From Saccoglossus kowalevskii (Eukaryota > Hemichordata > Enteropneusta > Harrimaniidae), in contig NW_003151426.1 in assembly GCF_000003605.2 (NCBI RefSeq), forward strand, positions 1 to 26,292: a DNA stretch of 26,292 nt, in the 5' to 3' direction. The notes beneath the pieces are model-generated. The model worked only from the letters and a program-made list of their open reading frames with translations, did not search any database and was not told the DNA's origin. Below are positions 1-12,453 of the stretch, in pieces (position 1 is the first letter of the stretch; each line of letters opens with the position of its first letter). The position numbers and the translations under genes are program-made.

Positions 1-20
1 AGTTCATCAGTTTTTAGAAG
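1..20 (+). repeat. Irregular first unit
   Basis: The window opens with AGTTCATCAG before the usual TTTTTAGAAG. Against the consensus the ACATTCC part has lost about two bases and changed. It is either an array edge or one more degraded unit cut by the window. Confidence 0.5.
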
Positions 21-31
21 AGTGACAACAA

Positions 32-530
32 GTATGACAAACACAGTCAGTGGATGTACATTCCTGTTTTTAGAAAAGTGACAACAAGTATGTCAAAACA
101 CAGTCAGTGGATGTACATTCCTGGTTTTAGAAGAGTGACAACAAGTATGTCAATCCACAGTCAGTGGAAGTACATTCCTGTTTTTAGAAGAGTGACAACA
201 AGTATGTCAAAACACAGTCAGTGGATGTACATTCCTGTTTTTAGAAGAGTGACCACAGGTATGTCAAAACACAGTCAGTGGATGTACATTCCTGTTTTTA
301 GAAGAGTTACAACAAGTATGTCAAAACACAGTCAGTGGATGTACATTCCTGTTTTTAGAAGAGTGACAAGTATGTCAAAACACAGTCAGTGGATGTACAT
401 TCCAGTTTTTAGAAGAGTGACAACAAGTATGTCAAAACACAGTCAGTGGATGTACATTCCTGTTTTTAGAAGAGTGAGAACAAGTACGTCAAAACACAGT
501 CAGTGGATGTACATTCCTCGTTTTTGAAGA
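32..530 (+). repeat. Block family B, copy 1
   Basis: Nine units carry an ordered set of markers. It opens with TGACAAACAC (one base short). Then come GAAAAG, CCTGGTTTT, AATCCAC with GGAAG, GACCAC (251), the three-base-short GTGACAAGTATG (363), GTGAGAAC, and the stop-bearing CCTCGTTTTTGAAG (516). From the opening GTA to CCTCG is 484 bases. The same order and spacing recur at 14507 and 15358. Confidence 0.9.
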
Positions 531-1374
531 GTGACAACAAGTATGTCAATCCACAGTCAGTGGATGTACATTCCTGTTTTTAGAAGAGTGACAACAAGTA
601 TGTCAAAACACAGTCAGTGGATGTACATTCCTGTTTTTAGAAGAGTGACAACAAGTATGTCAAAACACAGTCAGTGGATGTACATTCCAGTTTCTAGAAG
701 AGTGACAACAAGAATGTCAAAACACAGTCAGTGGATGTACATTCCTGTTTTTAGAAGAGTGACAACAAGTATGTCAAAACACAGTCAGTGGATGTACATT
801 CCTGTTTTTTGAAGAGTGACAACAAGTATGTCAAACCACAGTCAGTGGATGTACATTCCTCGTTTTTGAAGAGTGACAACAAGTATGTCAATCCACAGTC
901 AGTGGATGTACATTCCTGTTTTTAGAAGAGTGACAACAAGTATGTCAAAACACAGTCAGTGGATGTACATTCCTGTTTTTAGAAAAGTGACAACAAGTAT
1001 GTCAAAACACAATCAGTGGATGTACATTCCTGTTTTTAGAAGAGTGACAACAAGTATGTCAATCCACAGTCAGTGGATGCACATTCCTGTTTTTAGAATA
1101 GTGACAACAAGTATGTCAAAACACAGTCAGTGGATGTACATTCCAGTTTTTAGAAGAGTGACAACAAGTATGTCAAAACACAGTCAGTGGATGTACATTC
1201 CTGTTTTTAAAAAAGTGACAACAAGTATGTCAAAACACAGTCAGTGGATGTACATTCCTGTTTTTAGAAAAGTGACAACAAGTATGTCAAACCACAGTCA
1301 GTGGATGTACATTCCTGTTTTTAGAAGAGTGACAACAAGTATGTCAATCCACAGTCAGTGGATGTACATTCCTG

Positions 1375-1460
1375 TTTTAAAAAAAGTGACACCAGTAAGG
1401 TCAAACCACATTCATGGATGGTACTTTCCTGGTTTTAAAAAAGTGTACAACAAGTATGTC
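1375..1460 (+). repeat. Degraded island 1
   Basis: About one and a half units have many changes at once: TTTTAAAAAAAGTGAC, ACCAGTAAGG, CACATTCATGG and GGTACTTTCC. The neighbours on both sides are near consensus. The A run and TACTTTCC are shared with islands at 12 kb and 24.3 kb. Confidence 0.85.
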
Positions 1461-1735
1461 AAACACAGTCAGTGGATGTACATTCCTGTTTTATAAAGAG
1501 TGTCAACAAGTATGTCAAAACACAGTCACTGGGATGTACATTTCTGTTTTTATAAGAGTGTCAACAAGTATGTCAAACACAGTCAGTGGATGTACATTTC
1601 TGTTTTAGAGAGTGACAACAAGTATGTCAAAACACAGTCAGTGGATGTACATTCCTGTTTTTAGAAGAGTGTCAACAAGTATGTCAAAACACAGTCAGTG
1701 GATGTACATTCCAGTTTTTAGAAGAGTGACAACAA

Positions 1736-2404
1736 GTATGACAAACACAGTCAGTGGATGTACATTCCTGTTTTTAGAAAAGTGACAACAAGTATGTCAA
1801 AACACAGTCAGTGGATGTACATTCCTGGTTTTAGAAGAGTGACAACAAGTATGTCAATCCACAGTCAGTGGAAGTACATTCCTGTTTTTAGAAGAGTGAC
1901 AACAAGTATGACAAACACAGTCAGTGGATGTACATTCCTGGTTTTAGAAGAGTGACAACAAGTATGTCAAAACACAGTCAGTGGATGTACATTCCTGGTT
2001 TTAGAAGAGTGTCAACAAGTATGTCAAAACACAGTCAGTGGATGTACATTCCAGTTTTTAGAAGAGTGACAACAAGTATGTCAAAACACAGTCAGTGGAT
2101 GTACATTCCTGTTTTTAGAAGAGTGACCACAAGTATGTCAAAACACAGTCAGTGGATGTACATTCCTGTTTTTAGAAGAGTGACAACAAGTATGTCAAAA
2201 CACAGTCAGTGGATGAACATTCCTGTTTTTAGAAGAGTGACAAGTATGTCAAAACACAGTCAGTGGATGTACATTTCTTTTTTTAGAAGAGTGTCAACAA
2301 GTATGTCAAAACACAGTCAGTGGATGTACATTCCTGTTTTTAGAAGAGTGAGAACAAGTATGTCAAAACACAGTCAGTGGATGTACATTCCTCGTTTTTG
2401 AAGA
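1736..2404 (+). repeat. Block family B with an internal 170-bp duplication
   Basis: TGACAAACAC occurs at 1736 and again at 1906, exactly 170 bases apart (three units minus one base). Counted from 1906, GACCAC (2125), GTGACAAGTATG (2237) and CCTCG (2390) lie at +219, +331 and +484, as in copy 1. Several middle units differ from copy 1 (GTGTCA, CCTGGTTTT in other places), so this is a mosaic and not a clean copy. Confidence 0.85.
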
Positions 2405-2664
2405 GTGACAACAAGTATGTCAAAACACAGTCAGTGGATGTACATTCCTGTTTTTAGAAGAGTGTCAACAAGTATGTCAAAACACAGTCAGTGGATGTAC
2501 ATTCCTGTTTTTAGAAGAGTGACAACAAGTATGTCAAAACACAGTCAGTGGATGTACATTCCTGTTTTTAGAAAAGTGACAACAAGTATGTCAAAGCACA
2601 GTCAGTGGATGTACATTCCTGGTTTTAGAAGAGTGACAACAAGTATGTCAATCCACAGTCAGTG

Positions 2665-2941
2665 GATGTACATTCCAGTTGTTAGAAGAGTGACAACAAG
2701 TATGTCAAAACACAGTCAGAGGATGTACATACCTGTTTTTAGAAGAGTGAGAACAAGTATATCAAAACACAGTCAGTGGATGTACATTCCTGGTTTTAGA
2801 AGTTAGAAGAGTGACAACAAGTATGTCAATCCACAGTCAGTGGATGTACATTCCTGTTTTTAGAAGAGTGACAACAAGTATGTCAAAACACAGTCAGTGG
2901 ATGTACATTCCTGTTGTTAGAAGAGTGACAACAAGTATGTC
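2665..2941 (+). repeat. Block shared with 5409-5685 (offset 2,744)
   Basis: The pair differs at one base inside (2720 A, 5464 T). It shares TGTACATACC, GTGAGAAC with AGTATATC, and a seven-base duplication GAAGTTAGAAGAG that ends the open frame at 2806. A related block with the same duplication ends at 11027. Confidence 0.93.
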
Positions 2942-3374
2942 AAAACACAGTCAGTGGATGTACATTTCTGTTTTTAGAAGAGTGTCAACAAGTATGTCAA
3001 AACACAGTCAGTGGATGTACATTCCAGTTTTTAGAAGAGTGACAACAAAGTATGTCAAAACACAGTCAGTGGATGTACATTCCAGTTGTTAGAAGAGTGA
3101 CAACAAGTCTGTCAAAACACAGTCAGAGGATGTACATTCCTGTTTTTAGAAGAGTGAGAACAAGTATGTCAAAACACAGTCAGTGGATGTGCATTCCTGG
3201 TTTTAGAAGAGTGACAACAAGTATGTCAATCCACAGTCAGTGGATGTACATTCCTGTTTTTAGAAGAGTGACAACAAGTATGTCAAAACACAGTCCGTGG
3301 ATGTACATTACTGTTTTTAGAAGAGTTTCAACACGTATGTCAAAACACAGTCAGTGGTTGTACATTCCTGTTTT

Positions 3375-3626
3375 TAGAAGAGTGACAACAAGTATGACAA
3401 AACACAGTCAGTGGATGTACATTCCTGTTTTTAGAAGAGTGACAACAAGTATGTCAAAACACAGTCAGTGGATGTACATTCCTGTTTTTAGAAGAGTGTC
3501 AACAAGTATGACAAAACACAGTCAGTGGATGTATATTCCAGTTTTTAGAAGATTGACAACAAGTATGTCAAAACACAGTCAGTGGATGTACATTCCAGTT
3601 GTTAGAAGAGTGACAACAAGTATGTC
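3375..3626 (+). repeat. 252-bp block shared with 10676-10927 (offset 7,301)
   Basis: It is identical by eye to the partner, including the rare GTATATTCCA (3531) and GAAGATTGAC. Downstream the first copy has two extra GTTGTT units: CAGAGGATG is at 3751 here and 10938 there, an offset of 7,187, exactly 114 bases less. Confidence 0.93.
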
Positions 3627-5408
3627 GAAACACAGTCAGTGGATGTACATTCCAGTTGTTAGAAGAGTGACAACAAGTATGTCAAAACACAGTCAGTGGA
3701 TGTACATTCCAGTTGTTAGAAGAGTGACAACAAGTATGTCAAAACACAGTCAGAGGATGTACATTCCTGTTTTTAGAAGAGTGACAACAAGTATGTCAAA
3801 ACACAGTCAGTGGATGTACATTCCTGTTTTTAGAAGAGTGACAACAAGTATGTCAAAACACAGTCAGTGGACGTACATTCCTGTTTTTAGAAGAGTGACA
3901 ACAAGTATGTCAAAACACAGTCAGTGGATGTACATTCCAGTTTTTAGAAAAGTGACAAGTATGTCAAAACACAGTCAGTGGATGTACATTCCAGTTTCTA
4001 GAAGAGTGACAACAAGTATGTCAAAACACAGTCAGTGGATGTACATTCCAGTTTCTAGAAGAGTGACAACAAGTATGTCAAAACACAGTCAGGGGATGTA
4101 CATTCCTGTTTTTAGAAGAGTGACAACAAGTATGTCAAAACACAGTCAGTGGATGTACATTCCTGTTTTTAGAAGAGTGACAACAAGTATGTCAAAACAC
4201 AGTCAGTGGATGTACATTCCTGGTTTTTGAAGAGTGACAACAAGTATGTCAATCCACAGTCAGTGGATGTACATTCCTGTTTTTAGAAGAGTGACAACAA
4301 GTATGTCAAAACACAGTCAGTGGATGTTCATTCCTGTTTTTAGAAGAGTGACAACAAGTATGTCAAAACACAGTCAGTGGATGTACATTCCTCGTTTTTA
4401 GAAGAGTGACAACAAGTATGTCAATCCACAGTCAGTGGATGTACATTCCTGTTTTTAGAAGAGTGTCAACAAGTATGTCAAAACACAGTCAGTGGATGTA
4501 CATTCCTGTTTTTAGAAGAGTGTCAACAAGTATGTCAAAACACAGTCAGTGGATGTAGATTCCTGTTTTTAGAAGAGTGACAACAAGTATGTCAAAACAC
4601 AGTCAGTGGATGTACATTCCTGGTTTTAGAAGAGTGACAACAAGTATGTCAATCCACAGTCAGTGGATGCACAATCCTGTTTTTAGAAGAGTGACAACAA
4701 GTATGTCAAAACACAGTCAGTGGATGTACATTCCTGTTTTTAGAAGAGTGACAACAAGTATGTCAAAACACAGTCAGTGGATGTACATTCCTGTTTTTAG
4801 AAGAGTGACAACAAGTATGTCAAAACACAGTCAGGGGACGTACATTCCTGTTTTTAGAAGAGTGACAACAAGTATGTCAAAACACAGTCAGTGGATGTAC
4901 ATTCCAGTTTTTAGAAGAGTGACAACAAGTATGTCAAAACACAGTCAGTGGATGTACCTTCCTGTTTTAGAAGAATGTCAACAAGTATGTCAAAACACAG
5001 TCAGTGGATGTACATTCCAGTTTCTAGAAGAGTGACAACAAGTATGTCAAAACACAGTCAGTGTATGTACATTCCATTTTCTAGAAGAGTGACAACAAGT
5101 ATGTCAAAACACAGTAAGTGGATGTACATTCCTGTTTTTATAAGAGTGAGAACAAGTATGACAAAACACAGTCAGTGGATGTACATTACTCGTTTTTGAA
5201 GAGTGACAACAAGTATGTCAAAACACAGTCAGTGGATGTACATTCCTGTTTTTAGAAGAGTGTCAACAAGTATGTCAAAACACAGTCAGTGGATGTACAT
5301 TCCTGTTTTTAGAAGAGTGAGAACAAGTATGTCAAAACACAGTCAGTGGATGTACATTCCTGTTTTTAGTAGAAGAGTGACAACAAGTATGTCAAAACAC
5401 AGTCAGTG

Positions 5409-5685
5409 GATGTACATTCCAGTTGTTAGAAGAGTGACAACAAGTATGTCAAAACACAGTCAGTGGATGTACATACCTGTTTTTAGAAGAGTGAGAACAA
5501 GTATATCAAAACACAGTCAGTGGATGTACATTCCTGGTTTTAGAAGTTAGAAGAGTGACAACAAGTATGTCAATCCACAGTCAGTGGATGTACATTCCTG
5601 TTTTTAGAAGAGTGACAACAAGTATGTCAAAACACAGTCAGTGGATGTACATTCCTGTTGTTAGAAGAGTGACAACAAGTATGTC
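5409..5685 (+). repeat. Block shared with 2665-2941 (offset 2,744)
   Basis: This is the partner block. The GAAGTTAGAAGAG duplication and TGTACATA (5468) sit at the same relative places. The match stops at 5686, where TCGAAAC replaces TCAAAAC. Confidence 0.93.
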
Positions 5686-5686
5686 G

Positions 5687-6025
5687 AAACACAGTCAGTG
5701 GATGTACATTCCAGTTGTTAGAAGAGTGACAACAAGTATGTCACTCCACAGTCAGTGGATGTACATTCCTGTTTTTAGAAGAGTGTCAACAAGTATGTCA
5801 AAACACAGTCAGTGGATGTACATTCCAGTTTTTAGAAGAGTGACAACAAGTATGTCAAAACACAGTCAGTGGATGTACATTCCAGTTTCTAGAAGAGTGA
5901 CAACAAGTATGACAAAACACAGTCAGTGGATGTACATTCCAGTTTTTAGAAGAGTGACAACAAGTATGTCAAAACACAGTCAGTGGATGTACATTCCAGT
6001 TGTTAGAAGAGTGACAACAAGTATG
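5687..6025 (+). repeat. 339-bp block shared with 13150-13488 (offset 7,463)
   Basis: The rare GTCACTCCAC is at 5739 and 13202. The unit order after it (GTGTCA; CCAGTTTTT; TTTCTAG; TGACAAAAC; CCAGTTTTT; GTTGTT) is the same. One base differs: GAAGAG here, GAAGTG there. The match ends where the second copy loses an A (TCAAACAC). Confidence 0.92.
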
Positions 6026-6183
6026 TCAAAACACAGTCTGAGGATGTACATTCCTGTTTTTAGAAGAGTGAGAACAAGTATGTCAAATCACAGTCTGAGG
6101 ATGTACATTCCTGGATTTATAAGAGTGACATCAAGTATGTCAATCCACAGTCAGTGGATGTACATTCCTGTTTTTAGAAGAGT

Positions 6184-6463
6184 GACCACAAGTATGTCCA
6201 AAACACAGTCAGGGGATGTACATTCCTGTTTTTAGAAGAGTGACAACAAGTATGTCAAAACACAGTCAGTGGATGTACATTCCTGTTTTTAGAAGAGTGA
6301 CAAGTATGTCGAAACACAGTCAGTGGATGTACATTCCAGTTTTTATAAGAGTGAAAACAAGTATGTCAAAACACAGTCAGTTGATGTACATTCCTGTTTT
6401 TATAAGAGTGACAACAAGTATGACAAAACACAGTCAGTGGATGTACATTCCTCGTTTTTGAAG
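6184..6463 (+). repeat. Block family B, 3' part
   Basis: GACCAC at 6184 and GTGACAAGTATG at 6297 are 113 bases apart. One base more than the usual 112 is explained by an inserted C (TGTCCAAAAC). GTGAAAAC and CCTCGTTTTTGAAG (6450) follow, then an AATCCAC unit. TTTTTATAAG replaces TTTTTAGAAG in two units. Confidence 0.85.
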
Positions 6464-6464
6464 A

Positions 6465-8552
6465 GTGACAACAAGTATGTCAATCCACAGTCAGTGGATG
6501 TACATTCCTGTTTTTAGAAGAGTGTCAACAAGTATGTCAAAACACAGTCAGTGGATGTACATTCCTGTTTTTAGAAGAGTGTCAACAAGTATGTCAAAAC
6601 ACAGTCAGTGGATGTACATTCCTGTTTTTAGAAGAGTGACAACAAGTATGTCAAAACACAGTCAGTGGATGTACATTCCTGTTTTTAGAAGAGTGACAAC
6701 AAGTATGTCAAAACACAGTCAGTGGATGTACATTCCTGTTTTTAGAAGAGTGACAACAAGTATGTCAAAACACAGTCAGTGGATGTACATTCCAGTTTCT
6801 AGAAGAGTGACAACAAGTATGACAAAACACAGTCAGTGGATGTACATTCCTGTTTTTAGAAAAGTGACAACAAGTATGTCAAAACACAGTCAGTGGATGT
6901 ATATTCCTGTTTTTAGAAGAGTGACAACAAGTATGTCAAAACACAGTCAGTGGATGTACATTCCTGTTTTTAGAAGAGTGACAACAAGTATGTCAAAACA
7001 CAGTCAGTGGATGTACATTCCTGTTTTTAGAAGAGTGACAACAAGTATGTCAAAACACAGTCAGTGGATGTACATTCCTGTTTTTAGAAAAGTGACAACA
7101 AGTATGTCAAAACACAGTCAGTGGATGTACATTCCTGTTTTTAGTAGAAGAGTGACAACAAGTATGTCAAAACACAGTCAGTGGATGTACATTCCTGTTT
7201 TTAGAAGAGTGACAACAAGTATGTCAAAACACAGTCAGTGGATGTACATTCCTGTTTTTAGAAGAGTGACAACAAGTATGTCAAAACACAGTCAGTGGAT
7301 GTACATTCCTGTTTTTAGAAGAGTTCCAACAAGTATGTCAAAACACAGTCAGTGGATGTACATTCCTGTTTTTAGAAGAGTGTCAACAAGTATGTCAAAA
7401 CACAGTCAGTGGATGTACATTCCAGTTGCTAGAAGAGTGACAACAAGTATGTCAAAACACAGTCAGTGGATGTACATTCCTGTTTTTAGAAGAGTGAAAA
7501 CAAGTATGTCAAAACACAGTCAGTGGATGTACATTCCTGTTTTTAGAAGAGTGACAACAAGTATGTCAAAACACAGTCAGTGGATGTACATTCCTGTTTT
7601 TAGAAGAGTGACAACAAGTATGTCAAAACACAGTCAGTGGATGTACATTCCAGTTGTTAGAAGAGTGACAACAAGTATGTCAAAACACAGTCAGTGGATG
7701 TACATTCCAGTTGTTAGAAAAGTGACAACAAGTATGTCAAAACATAGTCAGTGGATGTACATTCCTGTTGTTAGAAGAGTGACAACAAGTATGTCAAAAC
7801 ACAGTCAGTGGATGTACATTCCTGTTTTTAGAAGAGTGACAACAAGTATGTCAAAACACAGTCAGTGGATGTACATTCCTGTTTTTAGAAGAGTGACAAC
7901 AAGTATGTCAAAACACAGTCAGTGGATGTACATTCCAGTTTTTAGAAGAGTAACAACAAGTATGTCAAAACACAGTCAGTGGATGTACATTCCAGTTTCT
8001 AGAAGAGTGACAACAAGTATGTCAAAACACAGTCAGTGGATGTACATTCCTGTTTTTAGAAGAGTGACAACAAGTATGTCAAAACACAGTCAGTGGATGT
8101 ACATTCCTGTTTTTAGAAGAGTGTCAACAAGTATGTCAAAACACAGTCAGTGGATGTACATTCCAGTTTTTAGAAAAGTGACAACAAGTATGTCAAAACA
8201 CAGTCAGTGGATGTACATTCCTGTTGTTAGAAGAGTGACAACAAGTATGTCAAAACACAGTCAGTGGATGTACATTCCTGTTTTTAGAAAAGTGACAACA
8301 AGTATGTCAAAACACAGTCAGTGGATGTACATTCCAGTTGTGAGAAGAGTGACAACAAGTATGTCAAAACACAGTCAGTGGATGTACATTCCAGTTTTTA
8401 GAAGAGTAACAACAAGTATGTCAAAACACAGTCAGTGGATGTACATTCCTGTTTTTAGAAGAGTGACAACAAGTATGTCAAAACACAGTCAGTGGATGTA
8501 CATTCCTGTTTTTAATAGAAGAGTGACAACAAGTATGTCAAAACACAGTTAG
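6465..8552 (+). other. Longest open frame through the satellite (695 codons), probably not a gene
   Basis: About 36 units follow each other here without a stop or a frame-breaking indel, giving near-identical copies of a 19-residue peptide. Two units carry three-base insertions (TTTTTAGTAGAAG at 7143, TTTTTAATAGAAG at 8514), which keep the frame. The apparent start ATG is an internal repeat codon just after a stop-bearing unit. The frame ends where one unit has CAGTTAGTGG instead of CAGTCAGTGG, which creates TAG. There is no signal peptide, no recognisable domain and no non-repeat segment. Unit length divisible by three makes such a frame likely by chance. The variants inside are largely non-synonymous (F to V or S, T to S, R to K), alongside a synonymous CCT/CCA change. 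The stretch is better read as the most recently homogenised part of the array. Confidence 0.8.
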
Positions 8553-9396
8553 TGGATGTACATTCCAGTTTTTTAGAAGAGTGACAACAAGTATGTCAAA
8601 ACACAGTCAGTGGATGTACATTCCTGTTTTTAGAAGAGTGACAACAAGTATGTCAAAACACAGTCAGTGGATGTACATTCCTGTTTTTAGAAGAGTGACA
8701 ACAAGTATGACAAACACAGTCAGTGGATGTACATTCCTGTTTTTAGAAAAGTGACAACAAGTATGTCAAAACACAGTCAGTGGATGTACATTCCAGTTTC
8801 TAGAAGAGTGACAACAAGTATGTCAAAACACAGTCAGTGGATGTACATTCTGTTTTTAGAAAAGTGACAACAAGTATGTCAAAACACAGTCAGTGGATGT
8901 ACATTCCTGTTTTAGAAGAGTGTTATCAAGTATGTCAAAACACAGTCAGTGGATGTACATTCCAGTTTCTAGAAGAGTGACAGCACGTATGTCCAAACAC
9001 AGTCAGTGGATGTACATTCCTGTTTTTAGAAAAGTGACAACCAGTATGTCAAAACACAGTCAGTGGATATACATTCCTGGTTTTAGAAGAGTGACAACAA
9101 GTATGTCAATCCACAGTCAGTGGATGTACATTCCTGTTTTTAGAAGAGTGACAACGAGTATGTCACAACACAGTCAGTGGATGTACATTCCTGTTTTTAG
9201 AAGAGTGACAACAAGTATGTCAAATCACAGTCAGTGGATGTACATTCCTGTTTTTAGAAGAGTGACAACAAGTATGTCAAAACACAGTCAGTGGATGTAC
9301 ATTCCAGTTTTTAGAAGAGTGACAACAAGTATGTCAAAACACAGTCAGTGGATGTACATTCCTGTTTTTAGAAGAGTGACAACAAGTATGTCAAAA

Positions 9397-10185
9397 CACA
9401 GTCAGTGGATGTACATTCCAGTTTCTAGAAGAGTGACAACAAGTATGTCAAAACACAGTCAGTGGATGTACATTCCAGTTTCTAGAAGAGTGACAACAAG
9501 TATGTCAAAACACAGTCAGTGGATGTTCATTCCTGTTTTTAGAAGAGTGACAACAAGTATGTCAAAACACAGTCAGTGTATGTACATTCCAGTTTCTAGA
9601 AGAGTGACAACAAGTATGACAAAACACAGTCAGTGGATGTACATTCCTGTTTTTAGAAAAGTGACAACAATTATGTCAATCCACAGTCAGTAGATGTACA
9701 TTCCTGTTTTTAGAAGAGTGACAACAAGTATGTCAAAACACAGTCAGTCGATGTACATTCCTGTTTTTAAAAGAGTGACAACAAGGATGTCAAAACACAG
9801 TCAGTGGATGTACATTCCTGTTTTTAGAAGAGTGTCAACAAGTATGTCAAAACACAGTCAGTGGATGTACATTCCAGTTTATAGAAGAGTGACAACAAGT
9901 ATGTCAAATCACAGTCAGTGGATGTACATTCCAGTTTCTAGAAGAGTGACAACAAGTATGTCAAAACACAGTCAGTGGATGTACATTCCAGTTTCTAGAA
10001 GAGTGACAACAAGTATGTCAAAACACAGTCAGTGGATGTTCATTCCTGTTTTTAGAAGAGTGACAACAAGTATGTCAAAACACAGTCGGTGTATGTACAT
10101 TCCATTTTCTAGAAGAGTGACAACAAGTATGTCAAAACACAGTCAGTGGATGTACATTCCTGTTTTTAGAAAAGTGACAACAAGT
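9397..10185 (+). repeat. 513-bp (nine-unit) higher-order repeat
   Basis: GGATGTTCAT at 9521 and 10034 are 513 bases apart. In both copies two TTTCTAG units precede it, and a GTGTATG unit and a GAAAAG unit follow. About 9397-9672 matches 9910-10185 with a few substitutions (CAGTG/CGGTG, CCAG/CCAT, TGAC/TGTC). The GAAAAG unit is followed by a TAG-bearing AATCCAC unit only in the first copy. Confidence 0.85.
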
Positions 10186-10675
10186 ATGTCAAAACACAGT
10201 CAGTCGATGTACATTCCTGTTTTTAAAGAGTGACAACAAGGATGTCAAAACACAGTCAGTGGATGTACATTCCTGTTTTAGAGAGTGTCAACAAGTATGT
10301 CAAAACACAGTCAGTGGATGTACATTCCAGTTTTTAGAAGAGTGACAACAAGTATGTCAAACACAGTCAGTGGATGTACATTCCTGTTTTTAGAAAAGTG
10401 ACAACAAGTATGTCAAAACACAGTCAGTGGATGTACATTCCTGGTTTTAGAAGAGTGACAACATATATGTCAATCCACAGTCAGTGGATGTACATTCCTG
10501 TTTTTAGAAGAGTGACAACAAGTATGTCAAAACACAGTCAGTGGATGTACATTCCTGTTTTTAGAAGAGTGACAACAAGTATGTCAAAACACATTCAGTG
10601 GATGTACATTCCAGTTTTTAGAAGAGTGACAACAAGTATGTCAAAACACAGTCAGTGGATGTACATTCCAGTTTC

Positions 10676-10927
10676 TAGAAGAGTGACAACAAGTATGACA
10701 AAACACAGTCAGTGGATGTACATTCCTGTTTTTAGAAGAGTGACAACAAGTATGTCAAAACACAGTCAGTGGATGTACATTCCTGTTTTTAGAAGAGTGT
10801 CAACAAGTATGACAAAACACAGTCAGTGGATGTATATTCCAGTTTTTAGAAGATTGACAACAAGTATGTCAAAACACAGTCAGTGGATGTACATTCCAGT
10901 TGTTAGAAGAGTGACAACAAGTATGTC
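10676..10927 (+). repeat. 252-bp block shared with 3375-3626 (offset 7,301)
   Basis: This is the partner block. It continues into GTGAGAAC, CCTGGTTTT and the GAAGTTAGAAGAG duplication (about 11020), the same order seen before 2806 and 5550. Confidence 0.93.
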
Positions 10928-11090
10928 AAAACACAGTCAGAGGATGTACATTCCTGTTTTTAGAAGAGTGAGAACAAGTATGTCAAAACACAGTCAGTGG
11001 ATGTACATTCCTGGTTTTAGAAGTTAGAAGAGTGACAACAAGTATGTCAATCCACAGTCAGTGGATGTACATTCCTGTTTTTAGAAGAGT

Positions 11091-11312
11091 GACCACAAGT
11101 ATGTCAAAACACAGTCAGTGGATGTACATTCCTGTTTTTAGAAGAGTGACAACAAGTATGTCAAAACTCAGTCAGTGGATGTACATTCCTGTTTTTAGAA
11201 GAGTGACAAGTATGTCAAAACACAGTCAGTGGATGTACATTCCTGTTTTTTGAAGAGTGAGAACAAGTATGTCAAAACACAGTCAGTGGATGTACATTCC
11301 TCGTTTTTGAAG
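11091..11312 (+). repeat. Block family B, 3' part
   Basis: GACCAC (11091) and GTGACAAGTATG (11203) lie 112 bases apart, as in the full copies. A T-run insertion, GTGAGAAC and the CCTCGTTTTTGAAG unit (11299) follow, then AATCCAC. Confidence 0.85.
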
Positions 11313-11984
11313 AGTGACAACAAGTATGTCAATCCACAGTCAGTGGATGTACATTCCTGTTGTTAGAAGAGTGTCAACAAGTATGTCAAAACACAGTCAG
11401 TGGATGTACATTCCAGTTTTTAGAAGAGTGACAACAAGTATGTCAAACACAGTCAGTGGATGTACATTCCTTTTTTTAGAAGAGTGTCAACAAGTATGTC
11501 AAAACACAGTCAGTGGATGTACATTCCTGTTTTTAGAAGAGTGTCAACAAGTATGTCAAAACACAGTCAGTGGATGTACATTCCTGTTTTTAGAAGAGTG
11601 ACAACAAGTATGTCAAAACACAGTCAGTGGATGTACATTCCTGTTTTTAGAAGAGTGTCAACAAGTATGTCAAAACACAGTCAGTGGATGTACATTCCAG
11701 TTTTTAGAAGAGTGACAACAAGTATGTCAAACACAGTCAGTGGATGTACATTCCTGTTTTTAGAAAAGTGACAACAAGTATGTCAAAACACAATCAGTGG
11801 ATGTACATTCCTGGTTTTAGAAGAGTGACAACAAGTATGTCAATCCACAGTCAGTGGATGCACATTCCTGTTTTTAGAATAGTGACAACAAGTATATCAA
11901 AACACAGTCAGTGGATGTACATTCCTGTTTTTAGAAGAGTGACAACAAGTATGTCAAAACACAGTCAGTGGATGTACATTCCTG

Positions 11985-12120
11985 TTTTAAAAAAAGGGCC
12001 ACCAATATGTCAAAACCCAGTCCATGGAAGGACATTCCAGTTTTTAAAAAAATGACAACAAGTATGTCAAAACACAGTCAGTGGATGCACATTCCTGTTT
12101 TTACGAAAAATGACAACAAG
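11985..12120 (+). repeat. Degraded island 2
   Basis: Units here read TTTTAAAAAAAGGGCC, CCAATATGTC, ACCCAGTCCATGG, AAGGACATTCC, TTTTTAAAAAAATGAC and TTTTTACGAAAAATGAC. They are flanked by ordinary units and resemble islands 1 and 4 in their poly-A tail and AAGGG or AATG in place of GAGTG. Confidence 0.85.
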
Positions 12121-12453
12121 TATGTCAAAACACAGTCAGTGGATGTACATTCCAGTTTTTAGAAGAGTGACAACAAGTATGTCAAAACACAGTCAGTGGA
12201 TGTACATTCCTGTTTTTAGAAGAGTGACAACAAGTATGTCAAAACACAGTCAGTGGATGTACATTCCAGTTTATAGAAGAGTGACAACAAGTATGTCAAA
12301 ACACAGTCAGTGGATGTACATTCCAGTTTCTAGAAGAGTGACAACAAGTATGTCAAAACACAGTCAGTGGATGTACATTCCTGTTTTTAGAAGAGTGACA
12401 ACAAGTATGTCAAAACACAGTCAGTGGATGTACATTCCTGTTTTTAGAAGAGT

